64,000 nt of DNA, taken from Bacillus cereus. GTDB taxonomy: Bacteria > Bacillota > Bacilli > Bacillales > Bacillaceae_G. Within the stretch, counting starts at the first letter, position 1, and every line of letters begins with the position of its first letter. Below are positions 9,135 through 17,475 of this stretch, piece by piece. The notes under the pieces were generated by a model. It was not told where the DNA came from and did not search any database. It worked only from the letters and a program-made list of their open reading frames with translations. The stretch is taken from contig NZ_CP089518.1 in the NCBI RefSeq assembly GCF_025917685.1, positions 1,055,001 through 1,119,000 of the forward strand. Reading direction: 5' to 3'. The position numbers and the translations under genes were made by a program.

Positions 9135-9707
9135 GTGGCGATAGATCGAAAACGTTCTATTATTGAAGCTGCAACAAAGTCTTTTTCAGCATTCGGTTAT
9201 AAGGCGACGACGATGGATCAAGTTGCGAAGTTAGCGAATGTAGGAAAAGGAACAATTTATACTTTTTTCAAAAATAAAGAAGAACTATTTGGCGAAATTA
9301 TTTCTAATTTAATTACAGAAATGAGGCAAGTTGCAAAAGATGCAATTCGTTCAGATATTTCATTTTTTGAAAATGTACATAGAGCATTATATAGCATCTT
9401 AGAATTTAGAAAAGAACATCAGCTCATGATTAAATTAATTCAAGAAGAGCGCGATATGGGGACGAAAGAAGTACAAGAAGTGATGCAACAAGTAGATGTG
9501 GAAATTGTTTCTGTCATTCAATCTTATTTAGAGATTGCAATTGAAAAAGGTGAAATTAGCAAATGTGATCCAGAAATTACAGCATTTATTATGCTACGCC
9601 TATACGTATCGCTTATTTTTGATTGGGAAAAAAATCATGAACCGCTAGAAAAAGAAAAAATCGCAGAATTATTTGAACTTTATTTATTAAAAGGATTGTC
9701 AAACTAA
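9135..9707 (+). CDS. TetR/AcrR-family regulator (YhgD-like)
   Basis: 190 residues from the GTG at 9135, 7 bases after GGAGG; the longer TTG start at 9111 would place this site inside the gene and overlap the operator. The N-terminal helix-turn-helix (ATKSFSAFGYKATTMDQVAKLANVGKGTIYTFFKNKEELF, about residues 12-50) is classic TetR. The C-terminal domain is all-helical and divergent, as usual for ligand sensing. It precedes a YhgE/Pip gene, the same order as yhgD-yhgE in B. subtilis, and three copies of one operator motif connect the two. Confidence 0.88.
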   Translation: MAIDRKRSIIEAATKSFSAFGYKATTMDQVAKLANVGKGTIYTFFKNKEELFGEIISNLITEMRQVAKDAIRSDISFFENVHRALYSILEFRKEHQLMIKLIQEERDMGTKEVQEVMQQVDVEIVSVIQSYLEIAIEKGEISKCDPEITAFIMLRLYVSLIFDWEKNHEPLEKEKIAELFELYLLKGLSN

Positions 9708-9733
9708 GATAATCCTTTTATTATTATAAAAAA

Positions 9734-9756
9734 TGACTGATTGAACAAAATGGTCA
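9734..9756 (+). promoter_or_regulatory. TGAC-N15-GTCA operator, copy 2
   Basis: Same 23-base layout as the site before the TetR gene, located just after its stop codon and 166 bases before the yhgE start. Confidence 0.5.
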
Positions 9757-9876
9757 TAAGTTTAATTGAGGGGGGAATAGAGAAAGAAATTTCATAATGA
9801 GGAAAAGTTGCATAGTATAAATTTGGGGATGAGGCATATGTATGAACAGAATATAGCCTTTTTGTTTGCATAAAAA

Positions 9877-9899
9877 TGACCGAATGTTGATTTTGGTCA
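9877..9899 (+). promoter_or_regulatory. TGAC-N15-GTCA operator, copy 3 (upstream of yhgE)
   Basis: TGACCGAATG at 9877 and TGGTCA ending at 9899, 22 bases before the yhgE start codon and next to its ribosome-binding site. It suggests direct repression of yhgE by the TetR protein. Confidence 0.6.
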
Positions 9900-9921
9900 T
9901 TTTTAAAAAGGGGGATAAATT

Positions 9922-12555
9922 ATGAAATGGCATAAGTTGCTTAGCAAAGAATTTGCAGAGATTATAAAAAGTAAAAAAATATTAATCCCAATCATTGCGG
10001 TTTTATTTGTACCGATTTTATATGCGGGTATGTTTTTATGGGCTTTTTGGGATCCGTATGAACAGCTAGATGACTTACCAGTTGCAGTAGTCAATTTAGA
10101 TAAAGGTGCAGAACTTGATGGGAAACCAATTGAGGTCGGAAAAGGGCTCGTTGATAACTTAAAAGATAATAAAAGTTTTAAATGGGAATTTGTAAGTGAA
10201 AAAGAAGCGAAAGAGGGAATGGAAGGCAGAAAGTATTACATGTTAGTACGTATTCCAGATGACTTCTCAAGTAACGCTACAACGTTATTAAAAGACAATC
10301 CGAAACCATTGAACTTAGAATATATTCCAAATGAAAGTTTGAACTTCTTATCTTCACAAATTGGCGGAACAGCCATTGAAAAAATTAAAAGTGAAGTATC
10401 AAGCACGTTAACGAAAACATATGCAGAAAAAATGTTTGATTCCATTAAAGATGTCTCAAAAGGATTAGCAGATGGAGCGGATGGAGCAAATAAGTTACAT
10501 GATGGAGCTAGTGAGTTGCATGATGGATCAAGTAAAGTGACGGATGGACTCCATACACTTCAAGGGAAGTCTGGAGAAATGAAAGATGGAGTTCAGAAAT
10601 TAGCAGATGGATCTAGTAAATTATTAGATGGGTCCGGAAAAGTAACAGATGGTTTAAATACATTAAATAGTAAAACAGGCGAAATACAAACGGGTATAGG
10701 TAGATTACAAGATGGATCCGAGAAAGTAACAGCAGGTTTAAATACGTTAAATAGTAAAACAGGTGAGATGCAGACAGGTATAGGGAAATTACAAGATGGA
10801 TCTCAGAAAGTAACAGTAGGTTTAAATACATTAGTAAGTAAAACAGGTGAATTAAAAACAGGAACGAATGAATTATCAACCGGTATGGAAAAACTTGCTG
10901 GCGGACAAAGTGAATTAGAAGGATATTCTCAAAACATTGAAAAGGGTTTGCAAGAGTTAAATAGTACAGTGAAAAATTTAGGGGAAATGCAGTCGAAAGT
11001 TCCTACTATATTAAATACGTTAAATGAGAAAATAGATGGAGCTGGAGAAAATGTAAGTCAGTTAAATGAATTCACTCAATCAACAGCAGGAGATGCAAAA
11101 ACTGCAGCGCAAGATGTAGCTAATTTGCAAAAGCAAATCGAGAGTTTACCAAAAGAATATCAAGAGCAGCTACAACCATATATAGCAAATGCGGCAAAAA
11201 GTACAGCGACAGTTCAGCAGAAAGCCATTGGAGTAGCAGGTGGAACAAATAAATTAAATGAAGAAGTAAAACAATTAAAAGCTGGAATAAATCAAACAAC
11301 AGGTGATGCGCAAAACAAACTACCGGATACAGCGGGATTGCAATCTTTAACGGATGGTATTGAGAAATTAGCCAGTGGACAAAAAGGATTTGTTGAAAAT
11401 TTTCAAGGATTTGGTAAGAAGTTAAATGCTGCTAAAGACGGAGCAAATAAATTTAAAAACGAATCCGGTCAATTAATTGATGCGATAAATCAATTAGCAG
11501 ATGGCTCGGGTAAAGTAACAGGTGGCTTAGACACATTATTTGCAGGAGCAAATCAAATGGCAGGTGGTGTAAATCAGTTAGTAGATGGTTCAAGCAAAGT
11601 GACAGGCGGTTTAGGTACATTATCAGTAGGAACAAACCAAATGATAGGTGGCGTAAATCAATTAGCAGATGGATCAGGGCAAGTAACAACTGGCTTAGGT
11701 ACTCTAGATGGTGGGCTAAATAAAATATCCACTGGCTCAACCCAGCTAATCGACGGAGTAAATAAACTAACAGACGGATCCGGAAAAGTGACAGATGGAC
11801 TCGTAAAAGTAAATGATGGTTCAGGTGAACTGGCTGAGAAACTTGGTGAAGGAGCAGAAAAAACAGGTGAAGTAAAAGGAACGGATAAAACGTATGATAT
11901 GTTTGCAAACCCTGTAAAAGTGAAGACGGAGAAAATGGCGGAAGTTCCAAACTACGGAACAGGATTCACACCATATTTCTTATCACTCGGTTTATTCGTT
12001 GGGGCATTACTATTATCTATCGTATACCCATTACGCGATACAGTTGGCGTTCCGAAATCAGGATTCAGCTGGTTTATTAGTAAGTTCGGCGTTTTACTAT
12101 CAGTCGGTATTATTCAAGCAATAGTAGCAGATGTCATATTACTGTTCTGGTTAGGTGTAGAAGTACAAAGTATTCCATACTTCATACTCTTTAGTATTGT
12201 TACGAGTTTAGCGTTTATTTCATTAATTCAATGTTTAGTAACAGCATTTGGTGATGCAGGGCGTTTCATCGCCATCATAACATTAATTATTCAGCTTACA
12301 ACAAGCGCTGGAACATTCCCGCTAGAATTGATTCCGAAGTTTTTACAACCATTTAATGCTTGGCTACCGATGACATACTCTGTATCAGGATTTAAAGCAG
12401 TCGTATCAAGCGGTGATTTTAACTTTATGTGGCAAAACATTGGAATGCTCATGATCTTTATTGTTGTATTATCAATTGGAACAATCGCTTCCTTAACTTT
12501 GATGCACAAACGACAGTTTAAAAATATTGCTGACAATCAATCGATTGAAGCTTAG
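9922..12555 (+). CDS. yhgE: YhgE/Pip-family large membrane protein
   Basis: 877 residues, ATG at 9922 behind AAAGGGGGAT. One membrane helix (about 20-42) leads into the conserved YhgE/Pip N-terminal domain (VAVVNLDKGAEL..., FVSEKEAKEGM). A very long extracellular stalk (about 175-650) is built of repeats of the type DGSxKVTxGLxTL, predicted helical or coiled coil. Five to six helices (about 685-865) then form an ABC-2-like membrane domain. Family members include Lactococcus Pip (phage receptor) and the T7SS component YueB/EsaA relatives. No ESX genes are near, so a secretion role is not supported here. Regulated by the upstream TetR sites. Confidence 0.88.
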   Translation: MKWHKLLSKEFAEIIKSKKILIPIIAVLFVPILYAGMFLWAFWDPYEQLDDLPVAVVNLDKGAELDGKPIEVGKGLVDNLKDNKSFKWEFVSEKEAKEGMEGRKYYMLVRIPDDFSSNATTLLKDNPKPLNLEYIPNESLNFLSSQIGGTAIEKIKSEVSSTLTKTYAEKMFDSIKDVSKGLADGADGANKLHDGASELHDGSSKVTDGLHTLQGKSGEMKDGVQKLADGSSKLLDGSGKVTDGLNTLNSKTGEIQTGIGRLQDGSEKVTAGLNTLNSKTGEMQTGIGKLQDGSQKVTVGLNTLVSKTGELKTGTNELSTGMEKLAGGQSELEGYSQNIEKGLQELNSTVKNLGEMQSKVPTILNTLNEKIDGAGENVSQLNEFTQSTAGDAKTAAQDVANLQKQIESLPKEYQEQLQPYIANAAKSTATVQQKAIGVAGGTNKLNEEVKQLKAGINQTTGDAQNKLPDTAGLQSLTDGIEKLASGQKGFVENFQGFGKKLNAAKDGANKFKNESGQLIDAINQLADGSGKVTGGLDTLFAGANQMAGGVNQLVDGSSKVTGGLGTLSVGTNQMIGGVNQLADGSGQVTTGLGTLDGGLNKISTGSTQLIDGVNKLTDGSGKVTDGLVKVNDGSGELAEKLGEGAEKTGEVKGTDKTYDMFANPVKVKTEKMAEVPNYGTGFTPYFLSLGLFVGALLLSIVYPLRDTVGVPKSGFSWFISKFGVLLSVGIIQAIVADVILLFWLGVEVQSIPYFILFSIVTSLAFISLIQCLVTAFGDAGRFIAIITLIIQLTTSAGTFPLELIPKFLQPFNAWLPMTYSVSGFKAVVSSGDFNFMWQNIGMLMIFIVVLSIGTIASLTLMHKRQFKNIADNQSIEA
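10480..11850 (+). repeat. In-frame repeats coding the YhgE stalk
   Basis: Degenerate units of about 63-75 bases encode GS-x-KVT-x-GL-x-TL modules in two blocks (about 10480-10880 and 11460-11850), separated by a non-repetitive segment. Neighbouring units are close at DNA level (for example around 10650 and 10740), so copy-number change by recombination is plausible. Confidence 0.7.
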
Positions 12556-12590
12556 AAAAAAGCACCTTTTTGGTGCTTTTTTTATTTTAG
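12556..12590 (+). terminator. Terminator after yhgE
   Basis: Hairpin AAAAAAGCACC / GGTGCTTTTTT with a short T loop (12556-12582), followed by more T. Confidence 0.85.
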
Positions 12591-12703
12591 TGCAGAGCAT
12601 CTTTTCTGTCGTTCGTATACAAATGTTTTCCAAAGCTCTAGAAACGAAAGAAAAGGAATTACAACAATTTACAGAGAAACATAAAATAGAGGAGTTGATA
12701 TGA
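12590..12703 (+). pseudogene. Short open frame, probable gene remnant
   Basis: A frame from GTG 12590 (or ATG 12623) to TGA 12701-12703 codes a charged helical tail (KALETKEKELQQFTEKHKIE...). It begins inside the yhgE terminator, has no ribosome-binding site, and its stop overlaps the ATG of the next gene. It looks like the 3' end of a lost gene, or a translational leader for the next gene. Confidence 0.35.
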
Positions 12704-12915
12704 TGAAAGGAAATCTAACTTATTATTTTATCTTATATCCGCTAATTTTCTTTCTTGTTTTCGTCCTTTCACCTATCTTGTTTCATAAAGAAGAATATAC
12801 AAGTATGAAAGATACACTGGGAATACTTTTATTCTACTATGTGTTAATTAGTGGATATTACATTATTGATGTTGTAAGCGAAAGAATAAAGAAAAACGAT
12901 AAAGAAAAAAAGTGA
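12700..12915 (+). CDS. Small membrane protein, unknown function
   Basis: 71 residues, two hydrophobic helices (about 7-27 and 41-59) and a lysine-rich C-terminus. The start at ATG 12700 (or the adjacent ATG 12703) follows AGAGGAG. No family is recognised with confidence. The next gene starts 36 bases later on the same strand, so they may be co-transcribed. Confidence 0.55.
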   Translation: MMKGNLTYYFILYPLIFFLVFVLSPILFHKEEYTSMKDTLGILLFYYVLISGYYIIDVVSERIKKNDKEKK

Positions 12916-12951
12916 AATTTTATTATAGAAAAACTGATGGAGGATAAAAAA

Positions 12952-13257
12952 ATGACTGAAAGCGAAATGAAATTCCGGGATACAACCATTCGTAACTTTT
13001 TCGATAAAGAGGACCGCTTAAAATCGATTCCAGGTCAAAAGAAGAAAAAACTAGTATTGTTAGAGCATTTAGTTAGCAAGTTACATGCAGAGAATCAGTA
13101 TACGGAAAAAGAAATTAATACATTCATAAAACAATATCACGAGGACTTTTGTACGATTAGACGAGAATTCATAGTGCATGGATTTATGGATCGTGAGGAT
13201 AATATGTACCATATAAATGGGAGGGAAGCTTGGACGAAGTGGGAGGAGTTAAAATAA
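12952..13257 (+). CDS. DUF2087 domain protein
   Basis: 101 residues from ATG 12952, 8 bases after GGAGG; an earlier ATG at 12937 would overlap that site. The C-terminal two thirds match DUF2087 (YTEKEINTFIKQYHEDFCTIRREFIVHGFMDRE...YHI), a small winged-helix-like domain often found in or next to ArsR/MarR-type regulators. There is no metal-binding or enzymatic motif, so a DNA- or protein-binding role is possible but not shown. Confidence 0.8.
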   Translation: MTESEMKFRDTTIRNFFDKEDRLKSIPGQKKKKLVLLEHLVSKLHAENQYTEKEINTFIKQYHEDFCTIRREFIVHGFMDREDNMYHINGREAWTKWEELK

Positions 13258-13259
13258 TG

Positions 13260-13282
13260 AATCAGTGGGATCCCCACTGATT
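13260..13282 (+). terminator. Short hairpin after the DUF2087 gene
   Basis: 10-base arms 13260-13269 and 13273-13282 with a 3-base loop. There is no T run, so it may be an mRNA 3' stabiliser rather than a terminator; a T-tailed hairpin follows at 13571. Confidence 0.5.
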
Positions 13283-13562
13283 ATGAGTCCGTGCTAGTTG
13301 TGCAGTTTCTTTGTAGTAAGTCTATGAACTCTTCAACATTTGAACTTGTAATGTATCCAAGCGTTATATATTCATCTTCATAGTAAAATATTATTTTTTT
13401 GTCAAAGATTCTTCTCTTCGTTTCTATAGATACAATTTTTTTATACTCAAATTCGGCGATTAATGTATTTTTATATTGGCTAAAAAAGAGAAGTCTTCTA
13501 TTAGTAGCCAGTAGCATGCTGGAATACGGGATTTTATGAGTAATCGTATAGTCAGTGAACAT
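13281..13562 (-). pseudogene. Bacterial PH-like (bPH) domain protein, probably 5'-truncated
   Basis: 93 codons resembling a bacterial PH domain of the YokE/bPH_3 type (MLLATNRRLLFFSQYKNTL, then KIVSIETKRRIFDKKIIF and VEEFIDLLQ). The first strands and the usual N-terminal extension are missing. The ATG at 13562 has no ribosome-binding site, and a hairpin lies directly upstream at 13571-13596. The frame stays open a few codons further up but reaches a stop without a start codon. It is best read as a decayed gene. Confidence 0.5.
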
Positions 13563-13570
13563 TTTAGTGA

Positions 13571-13601
13571 AGAGACCGCCAATATTGGCAGTCTCTTTTT
13601 A
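13571..13601 (+). terminator. Terminator-like hairpin
   Basis: AGAGACCGCCAAT / ATTGGCAGTCTCT (13571-13596, one mismatch pair) followed by five T on the plus strand. It would stop plus-strand readthrough from the DUF2087 gene. Confidence 0.6.
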
Positions 13602-13611
13602 GTGGCAATGT

Positions 13612-14118
13612 TTACACTGAGCGAACCTTAAGTTCCAGCCGATCTTTCTGACGAAGATGATGTGAAAAATGCATAGAAATAAGCTGGAACCATTCTGTTG
13701 CATTTAAGTAACCAAGCCCAGGGTGTTCGACTTTACAATTATTTGAAATAGAAGTAAGTGTTGCTTCGGTATTTTTTACAATTGTAATTAATTCTAGAAA
13801 TTGTTTCTGCACTTCTTCTTTGTTAGTTGGGTTTTCAGGTGTATATCCTGGATGACCTGGCACTTTGATTTGTATGTCCGGGAAAGCCCCCAGTATATAT
13901 ACCTTTTCACCCATATCGGTTTTTTTATTAGTTACTGAGGGTGTTTCAGTTTTACATTTCGCGATTGCATTTAATTGCATGTATGTGGAGGCAACTAAAT
14001 GATTATACATTTGACCGAGGGACCATTCCTCACTAGAAGGCTTCATCCTAAATTGTTCTATAGAGTATTTTTCTAACTCCTCTATGTAATACTTTGCTAA
14101 CTCCTCGAATTTCTTCAT
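13612..14118 (-). CDS. DinB-family protein
   Basis: 168 residues, ATG at 14118 after AAAAAGGAGTTAGCAAG. A four-helix-bundle DinB/DUF664 type, with W-S-L-G-Q-M-Y-N-H-L near residue 35-44 and LNATEWFQLISMHFSHHLRQKDRL near the C-terminus, giving the usual histidine metal triad (H42 and two C-terminal H). Members are metal-dependent thiol-related transferases or unknowns; the substrate here cannot be told. It is downstream of the WYL regulator on the same strand (gap about 90 bases). Confidence 0.85.
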   Translation of the reverse strand: MKKFEELAKYYIEELEKYSIEQFRMKPSSEEWSLGQMYNHLVASTYMQLNAIAKCKTETPSVTNKKTDMGEKVYILGAFPDIQIKVPGHPGYTPENPTNKEEVQKQFLELITIVKNTEATLTSISNNCKVEHPGLGYLNATEWFQLISMHFSHHLRQKDRLELKVRSV

Positions 14119-14210
14119 CTTGCTAACTCCTTTTTATGAAAATGTATTTGTTAATACCTACTATAAAGGAGGGCTGCTGACAACATTATGTCAGTAGTGA
14201 AATAAAAAAA

Positions 14211-15152
14211 TTAAAGATGTAACATTTTTTTTGCTTCATCACGGATTTTCTCAGAAAGAATTTTTGGCCCTAGTACTTGCACTTGGCTTCCCCAGCTTAA
14301 TACCCATTGAAATACTTCGTCTATGCTTCTTGATTTCAAAAAGACGTGAAAACCATTATCTTTATGCTCGTATGAATCTATAAAAAAGTATCGTGATTCA
14401 ATAATTTTATGCGCAATGTGGGCTGGGAATAATAAATGGATTGTAACAGTACGATTGTTTTCAGGTTGATAGTCTTGTAAAGAAAAGTCCTTCGGTTTTG
14501 TAAAAAATTTTTGTTCTTGCTGTAATGTATCCATACGGTCTAAGCGAAAATTACGTATTTGTTTTCGCAGTAAACAATGAGCAACGATGTACCAAATTCC
14601 TGAAATGTTGACTAAACCGTAAGGATGAACGGTACGTTTTGTTTTTGTAGTTTCTCTCGGTTTACGATATGAAAAAGAGATAGATTGCTCTCTTTGAATA
14701 GCTTCTTGTAACAAGAAAAGTTGGCTCTCTAGTTTTTCTTGCTCGGCTTGCTGGTTTGAAAATATAGGAGAAAGGAAACGGAAAGTTCCTCGCAAGCCCT
14801 CAATTTTCTTTTGTTGATCAGTAGGGAGGACTATCTCAAGTTTCTCTTTTGCTGATTGCGCATGTACAGAAAAAGAAGAGGTGAAAGCTTTCTCAATATA
14901 ATCACCGCCCAATAAAAGAGTAACGGCCTCTTCTGGCGTAAGCTGAATGGGTGGTAAGAAATAACCATCCATTAATGAATAGCCGTGACCAGGCATTGAA
15001 AAAATGGGAACGCCGGATTCGCTGAGTGCGTCCATATCTCGATAAATAGTGCGTATACTTGTCTCAAATTTTTCAGCTAAGCTTTGTGCTGTGACAGTTT
15101 GTTTTCTTTGTAATTCAATTAATATAGCTAATAAACGATCCGTCCGATTCAT
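14211..15152 (-). CDS. YafY-type HTH-WYL transcriptional regulator
   Basis: 313 residues, ATG at 15152 after AAAGGATG. An N-terminal HTH_11 (RLLAILIELQRKQTVTAQSLAEKFETSIRTIYRDMDALSESGVPI) is followed by a WYL domain (about 140-225, with PYGLVNISGIWYIVAHCL) and the WCX C-terminal extension (about 230-310). Such proteins sense small ligands through the WYL pocket. The target is unknown; the DinB gene directly downstream is the nearest candidate. Confidence 0.9.
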   Translation of the reverse strand: MNRTDRLLAILIELQRKQTVTAQSLAEKFETSIRTIYRDMDALSESGVPIFSMPGHGYSLMDGYFLPPIQLTPEEAVTLLLGGDYIEKAFTSSFSVHAQSAKEKLEIVLPTDQQKKIEGLRGTFRFLSPIFSNQQAEQEKLESQLFLLQEAIQREQSISFSYRKPRETTKTKRTVHPYGLVNISGIWYIVAHCLLRKQIRNFRLDRMDTLQQEQKFFTKPKDFSLQDYQPENNRTVTIHLLFPAHIAHKIIESRYFFIDSYEHKDNGFHVFLKSRSIDEVFQWVLSWGSQVQVLGPKILSEKIRDEAKKMLHL

Positions 15153-15313
15153 GAAATATCATCCTTTATTTTATAAATATTCTTATTGTGAAATTCTAAA
15201 AGTAGTGTGTAATTTCCTGCCATTAACAGACTTTTCCCTATGTATAATATTAATATAGTAAAATCATAAGAACCTATATTGCAGTTTCCAATAATATACT
15301 ATATAATCAGGAT

Positions 15314-15331
15314 AAGAAAACGTTTTCATGC
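15314..15331 (+). promoter_or_regulatory. LacI/CcpA-type operator (cre-like)
   Basis: AGAAAACGTTTTCAT around 15316-15330 is a near-perfect palindrome fitting the cre/LacI-family consensus TGAAAACGTTTTCA. It lies just before the ribosome-binding site of the LacI-family gene, so autoregulation or CcpA control is likely. Confidence 0.6.
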
Positions 15332-15347
15332 AAAGGGGGAAAATTTC

Positions 15348-16361
15348 GTGTCGACTATCGAGGACGTGGCGAAATTAGCGGGGTTATCAAGGACAACGGT
15401 TTCTAGGGTGATTAATAATCATCCATATGTTTCAGATGAGAAGAAAAAAAGGGTTCAATTAGCGATGAAGCATTTAGGCTTCGTTCCTAATTCTGCGGCG
15501 AGAAGGCTTCGTAAACAAAAAACGGAAACAATTGCGGTGCTTGTTCCAAGGATTACAAATCCTTTCTTCAGTCGATTTATTGAAGCAATCGAGATTGCTG
15601 CTTCTGAACATAAATATAAACTGATTATTTGTCAAACAAGGTATTTACCAGAAAAAGAGATGGAGTATTTACAATTATTATCTACGAAACAAGTAGATGG
15701 GATTATTCTATGTTCACTAGAAAATCCGTGGGAAGATGTAGAGCCATATTTACAACACGGTCCAATCGTGTTATGTAATGAATATATTGAAGAAGCAAAT
15801 GTCCCAACAGTGAAATTTGATCATGCGCAAGGTGCATACATAGCTGCCAATCATGTATTAGAACAAGGATATCGTAATCTTATTTTTTGCCGTGGTAACG
15901 AAACCAAAGTAGTTAGCCAACAGCGAAAAATGGGCTTTTTACGCGCTATTACTGAAAAGAGTAGAGAAGTGGAAGCGATCGATTTTCTTGAAAACGCTTT
16001 CTCTTGGGATGATGGAAAACGAATATTCCATGAAGTATTAAAGGACAAAAAAAATCCTACCGCGATTTTGGCAGGAGGCGACGAGGTTGCAGCTGGAATT
16101 ATCTCAGAGGCGAAACGCCATGATTGGAGTATCCCAGAGGATCTCGCTGTTATCGGTTTTGATAATCAAATTTTATCACAAATTACAGAACCAGGTATTA
16201 CGACAATTGAACAGCCAATCGATGAAATGGCTCGAAAAGTTGTCGACCTGATGATGGATAAAATTCATACGAAAAATTATCGAAAAAAAGAATTGTATGA
16301 GTTTGAACTGGAGCTCTTGGTGAAAGGTTCAACGATGAAGGATACGATGTTATTAGCCTAG
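15348..16361 (+). CDS. LacI-family transcriptional regulator (DegA-like)
   Basis: 338 residues from the GTG at 15348, 9 bases after AAAGGGGG; an upstream ATG frame has no site and reads through the operator. The N-terminal LacI helix-turn-helix (TIEDVAKLAGLSRTTVSRVINNH) and hinge are followed by a periplasmic-binding-like sensor domain (about 60-330). The target operon is not in the immediate neighbourhood. The palindromic box upstream suggests self-regulation. Confidence 0.9.
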   Translation: MSTIEDVAKLAGLSRTTVSRVINNHPYVSDEKKKRVQLAMKHLGFVPNSAARRLRKQKTETIAVLVPRITNPFFSRFIEAIEIAASEHKYKLIICQTRYLPEKEMEYLQLLSTKQVDGIILCSLENPWEDVEPYLQHGPIVLCNEYIEEANVPTVKFDHAQGAYIAANHVLEQGYRNLIFCRGNETKVVSQQRKMGFLRAITEKSREVEAIDFLENAFSWDDGKRIFHEVLKDKKNPTAILAGGDEVAAGIISEAKRHDWSIPEDLAVIGFDNQILSQITEPGITTIEQPIDEMARKVVDLMMDKIHTKNYRKKELYEFELELLVKGSTMKDTMLLA

Positions 16362-16386
16362 TAGACTATGTCTGCTAGGTTTTTTA
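16357..16386 (+). terminator. Terminator after the LacI-family gene
   Basis: Arms 16357-16366 and 16370-16379 (one G-T pair) followed by seven T; the left arm overlaps the end of the gene. Confidence 0.85.
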
Positions 16387-16399
16387 TGTTCACAAACTA

Positions 16400-16528
16400 C
16401 TATTCTTCGTGAACGCAATCGTCACATTTGTTATGGTATGCTTCGTGCTGCTCATCAATTTCTTTCCCGCAGTGTGCACAAGTTTTCGTCGGTAAATTTC
16501 TGAAAAACTCCATTGGTTGATCGATCAT
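16400..16528 (-). CDS. yhfH: YhfH-family small zinc-ribbon-like protein
   Basis: 42 residues from ATG 16528, 5 bases after GGAGGGATT; the longer upstream frame has no site. FFRNLPTKTCAHCGKEIDEQHEAYHNKC..C contains two CxxC pairs, so it probably binds one zinc ion. It sits divergently beside the yhfI-like gene, the same neighbourhood as in B. subtilis. Function unknown. Confidence 0.75.
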   Translation of the reverse strand: MIDQPMEFFRNLPTKTCAHCGKEIDEQHEAYHNKCDDCVHEE

Positions 16529-16731
16529 GTCAATCCCTCCATTTCCATTTCTTACTATCATTGTATTAGTACAAAAAATAAAAGTCAACAACTGTTTTAT
16601 AACAAAATTGAAAATTAATGAAAAAGTTTAGGAAATGGATTATAGTTAACAATGTAGGATGTAAGTAAAAAACTTTCTCAAGTACGGAGAAAAACTGCAT
16701 TCCTACTCGGTTTTAGAAAGGATGGATACAT

Positions 16732-17466
16732 ATGAAAATGACTGTTGTCGGCTTTTGGGGCGGCTTTCCAGAAGCGGGAGAAGCAACGTCGGGGTATTTG
16801 TTTGAACACGATGGTTTTCGTTTACTTGTAGACTGTGGTAGTGGTGTACTAGCACAGCTTCAAAAATATATAACACCATCTGATATAGATGCAGTTGTAC
16901 TGTCACACTATCATCATGATCATGTTGCAGATATTGGGGTATTGCAATATGCGAGATTAATTACGAGTGCGACAAAAGGGCAACTACCAGAATTACCAAT
17001 ATACGGTCATACGTTTGATGAGAATGGATTCCATTCTTTAACGCATGCACCGCATACGAAAGGAATCGCGTACAACCCAGAAGAAACACTTCAAGTTGGA
17101 CCGTTCTCGATTTCGTTCTTAAAAACTGTTCATCCTGTTACATGCTTTGCGATGCGTATTACAGCTGGCGATGATGCTGTAGTATACAGCGCTGATTCCA
17201 GTTATATTCCTGAATTTATTCCATTCACGAAAGATGCTGATCTTTTCATTTGTGAGTGTAATATGTATGCACATCAAGAGGCTGCAAAAGCAGGGCATAT
17301 GAATAGTACAGAAGTAGCAAGTATTGCGAAAGATGCAAATGTAAAAGAACTTTTATTAACGCACTTACCGCATACAGGAAACCCATCTGATTTAGTAACA
17401 GAAGCAAAACAAACTTTCAGTGGCCATATTACGCTAGCGCATAGTGGCTACGTATGGAATTCATGA
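16732..17466 (+). CDS. yhfI: Metallo-beta-lactamase-fold hydrolase (YhfI)
   Basis: 244 residues, full length, ATG 16732 after GAAAGGATGG. The metal motif H59-Y-H61-H-D63-H64 plus later ligands in HPVTCFAMRI and LLTHLPHTGN fit the RNase Z/PhnP-like MBL branch. The substrate is unknown. lplJ follows after 9 bases, so it is an operon member with lipoate ligase, an arrangement kept from B. subtilis. Confidence 0.88.
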   Translation: MKMTVVGFWGGFPEAGEATSGYLFEHDGFRLLVDCGSGVLAQLQKYITPSDIDAVVLSHYHHDHVADIGVLQYARLITSATKGQLPELPIYGHTFDENGFHSLTHAPHTKGIAYNPEETLQVGPFSISFLKTVHPVTCFAMRITAGDDAVVYSADSSYIPEFIPFTKDADLFICECNMYAHQEAAKAGHMNSTEVASIAKDANVKELLLTHLPHTGNPSDLVTEAKQTFSGHITLAHSGYVWNS

Positions 17467-17475
17467 GGTGATACG

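Noticed and set aside
10480..11850. Regular repeats considered as a CRISPR array or minisatellite
   Set aside because: They lie wholly inside the yhgE frame, units vary in length and sequence, and they encode a consistent protein motif.
11453..11950. 165-codon minus-strand frame
   Set aside because: Shadow of the yhgE repeats: its Leu/His-rich composition mirrors the repeat codons and it has no start site.
9922..12555. YhgE considered as part of a type VII secretion locus
   Set aside because: No WXG100, EccC/YukBA or LXG genes anywhere in the window; the neighbouring TetR gene fits the stand-alone yhgD-yhgE arrangement.
12952..13282. DUF2087 gene plus PH-like frame considered as a toxin-antitoxin pair
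   Set aside because: The PH-like frame is on the other strand, lacks a ribosome-binding site and its N-terminal part, and no toxin fold is visible.
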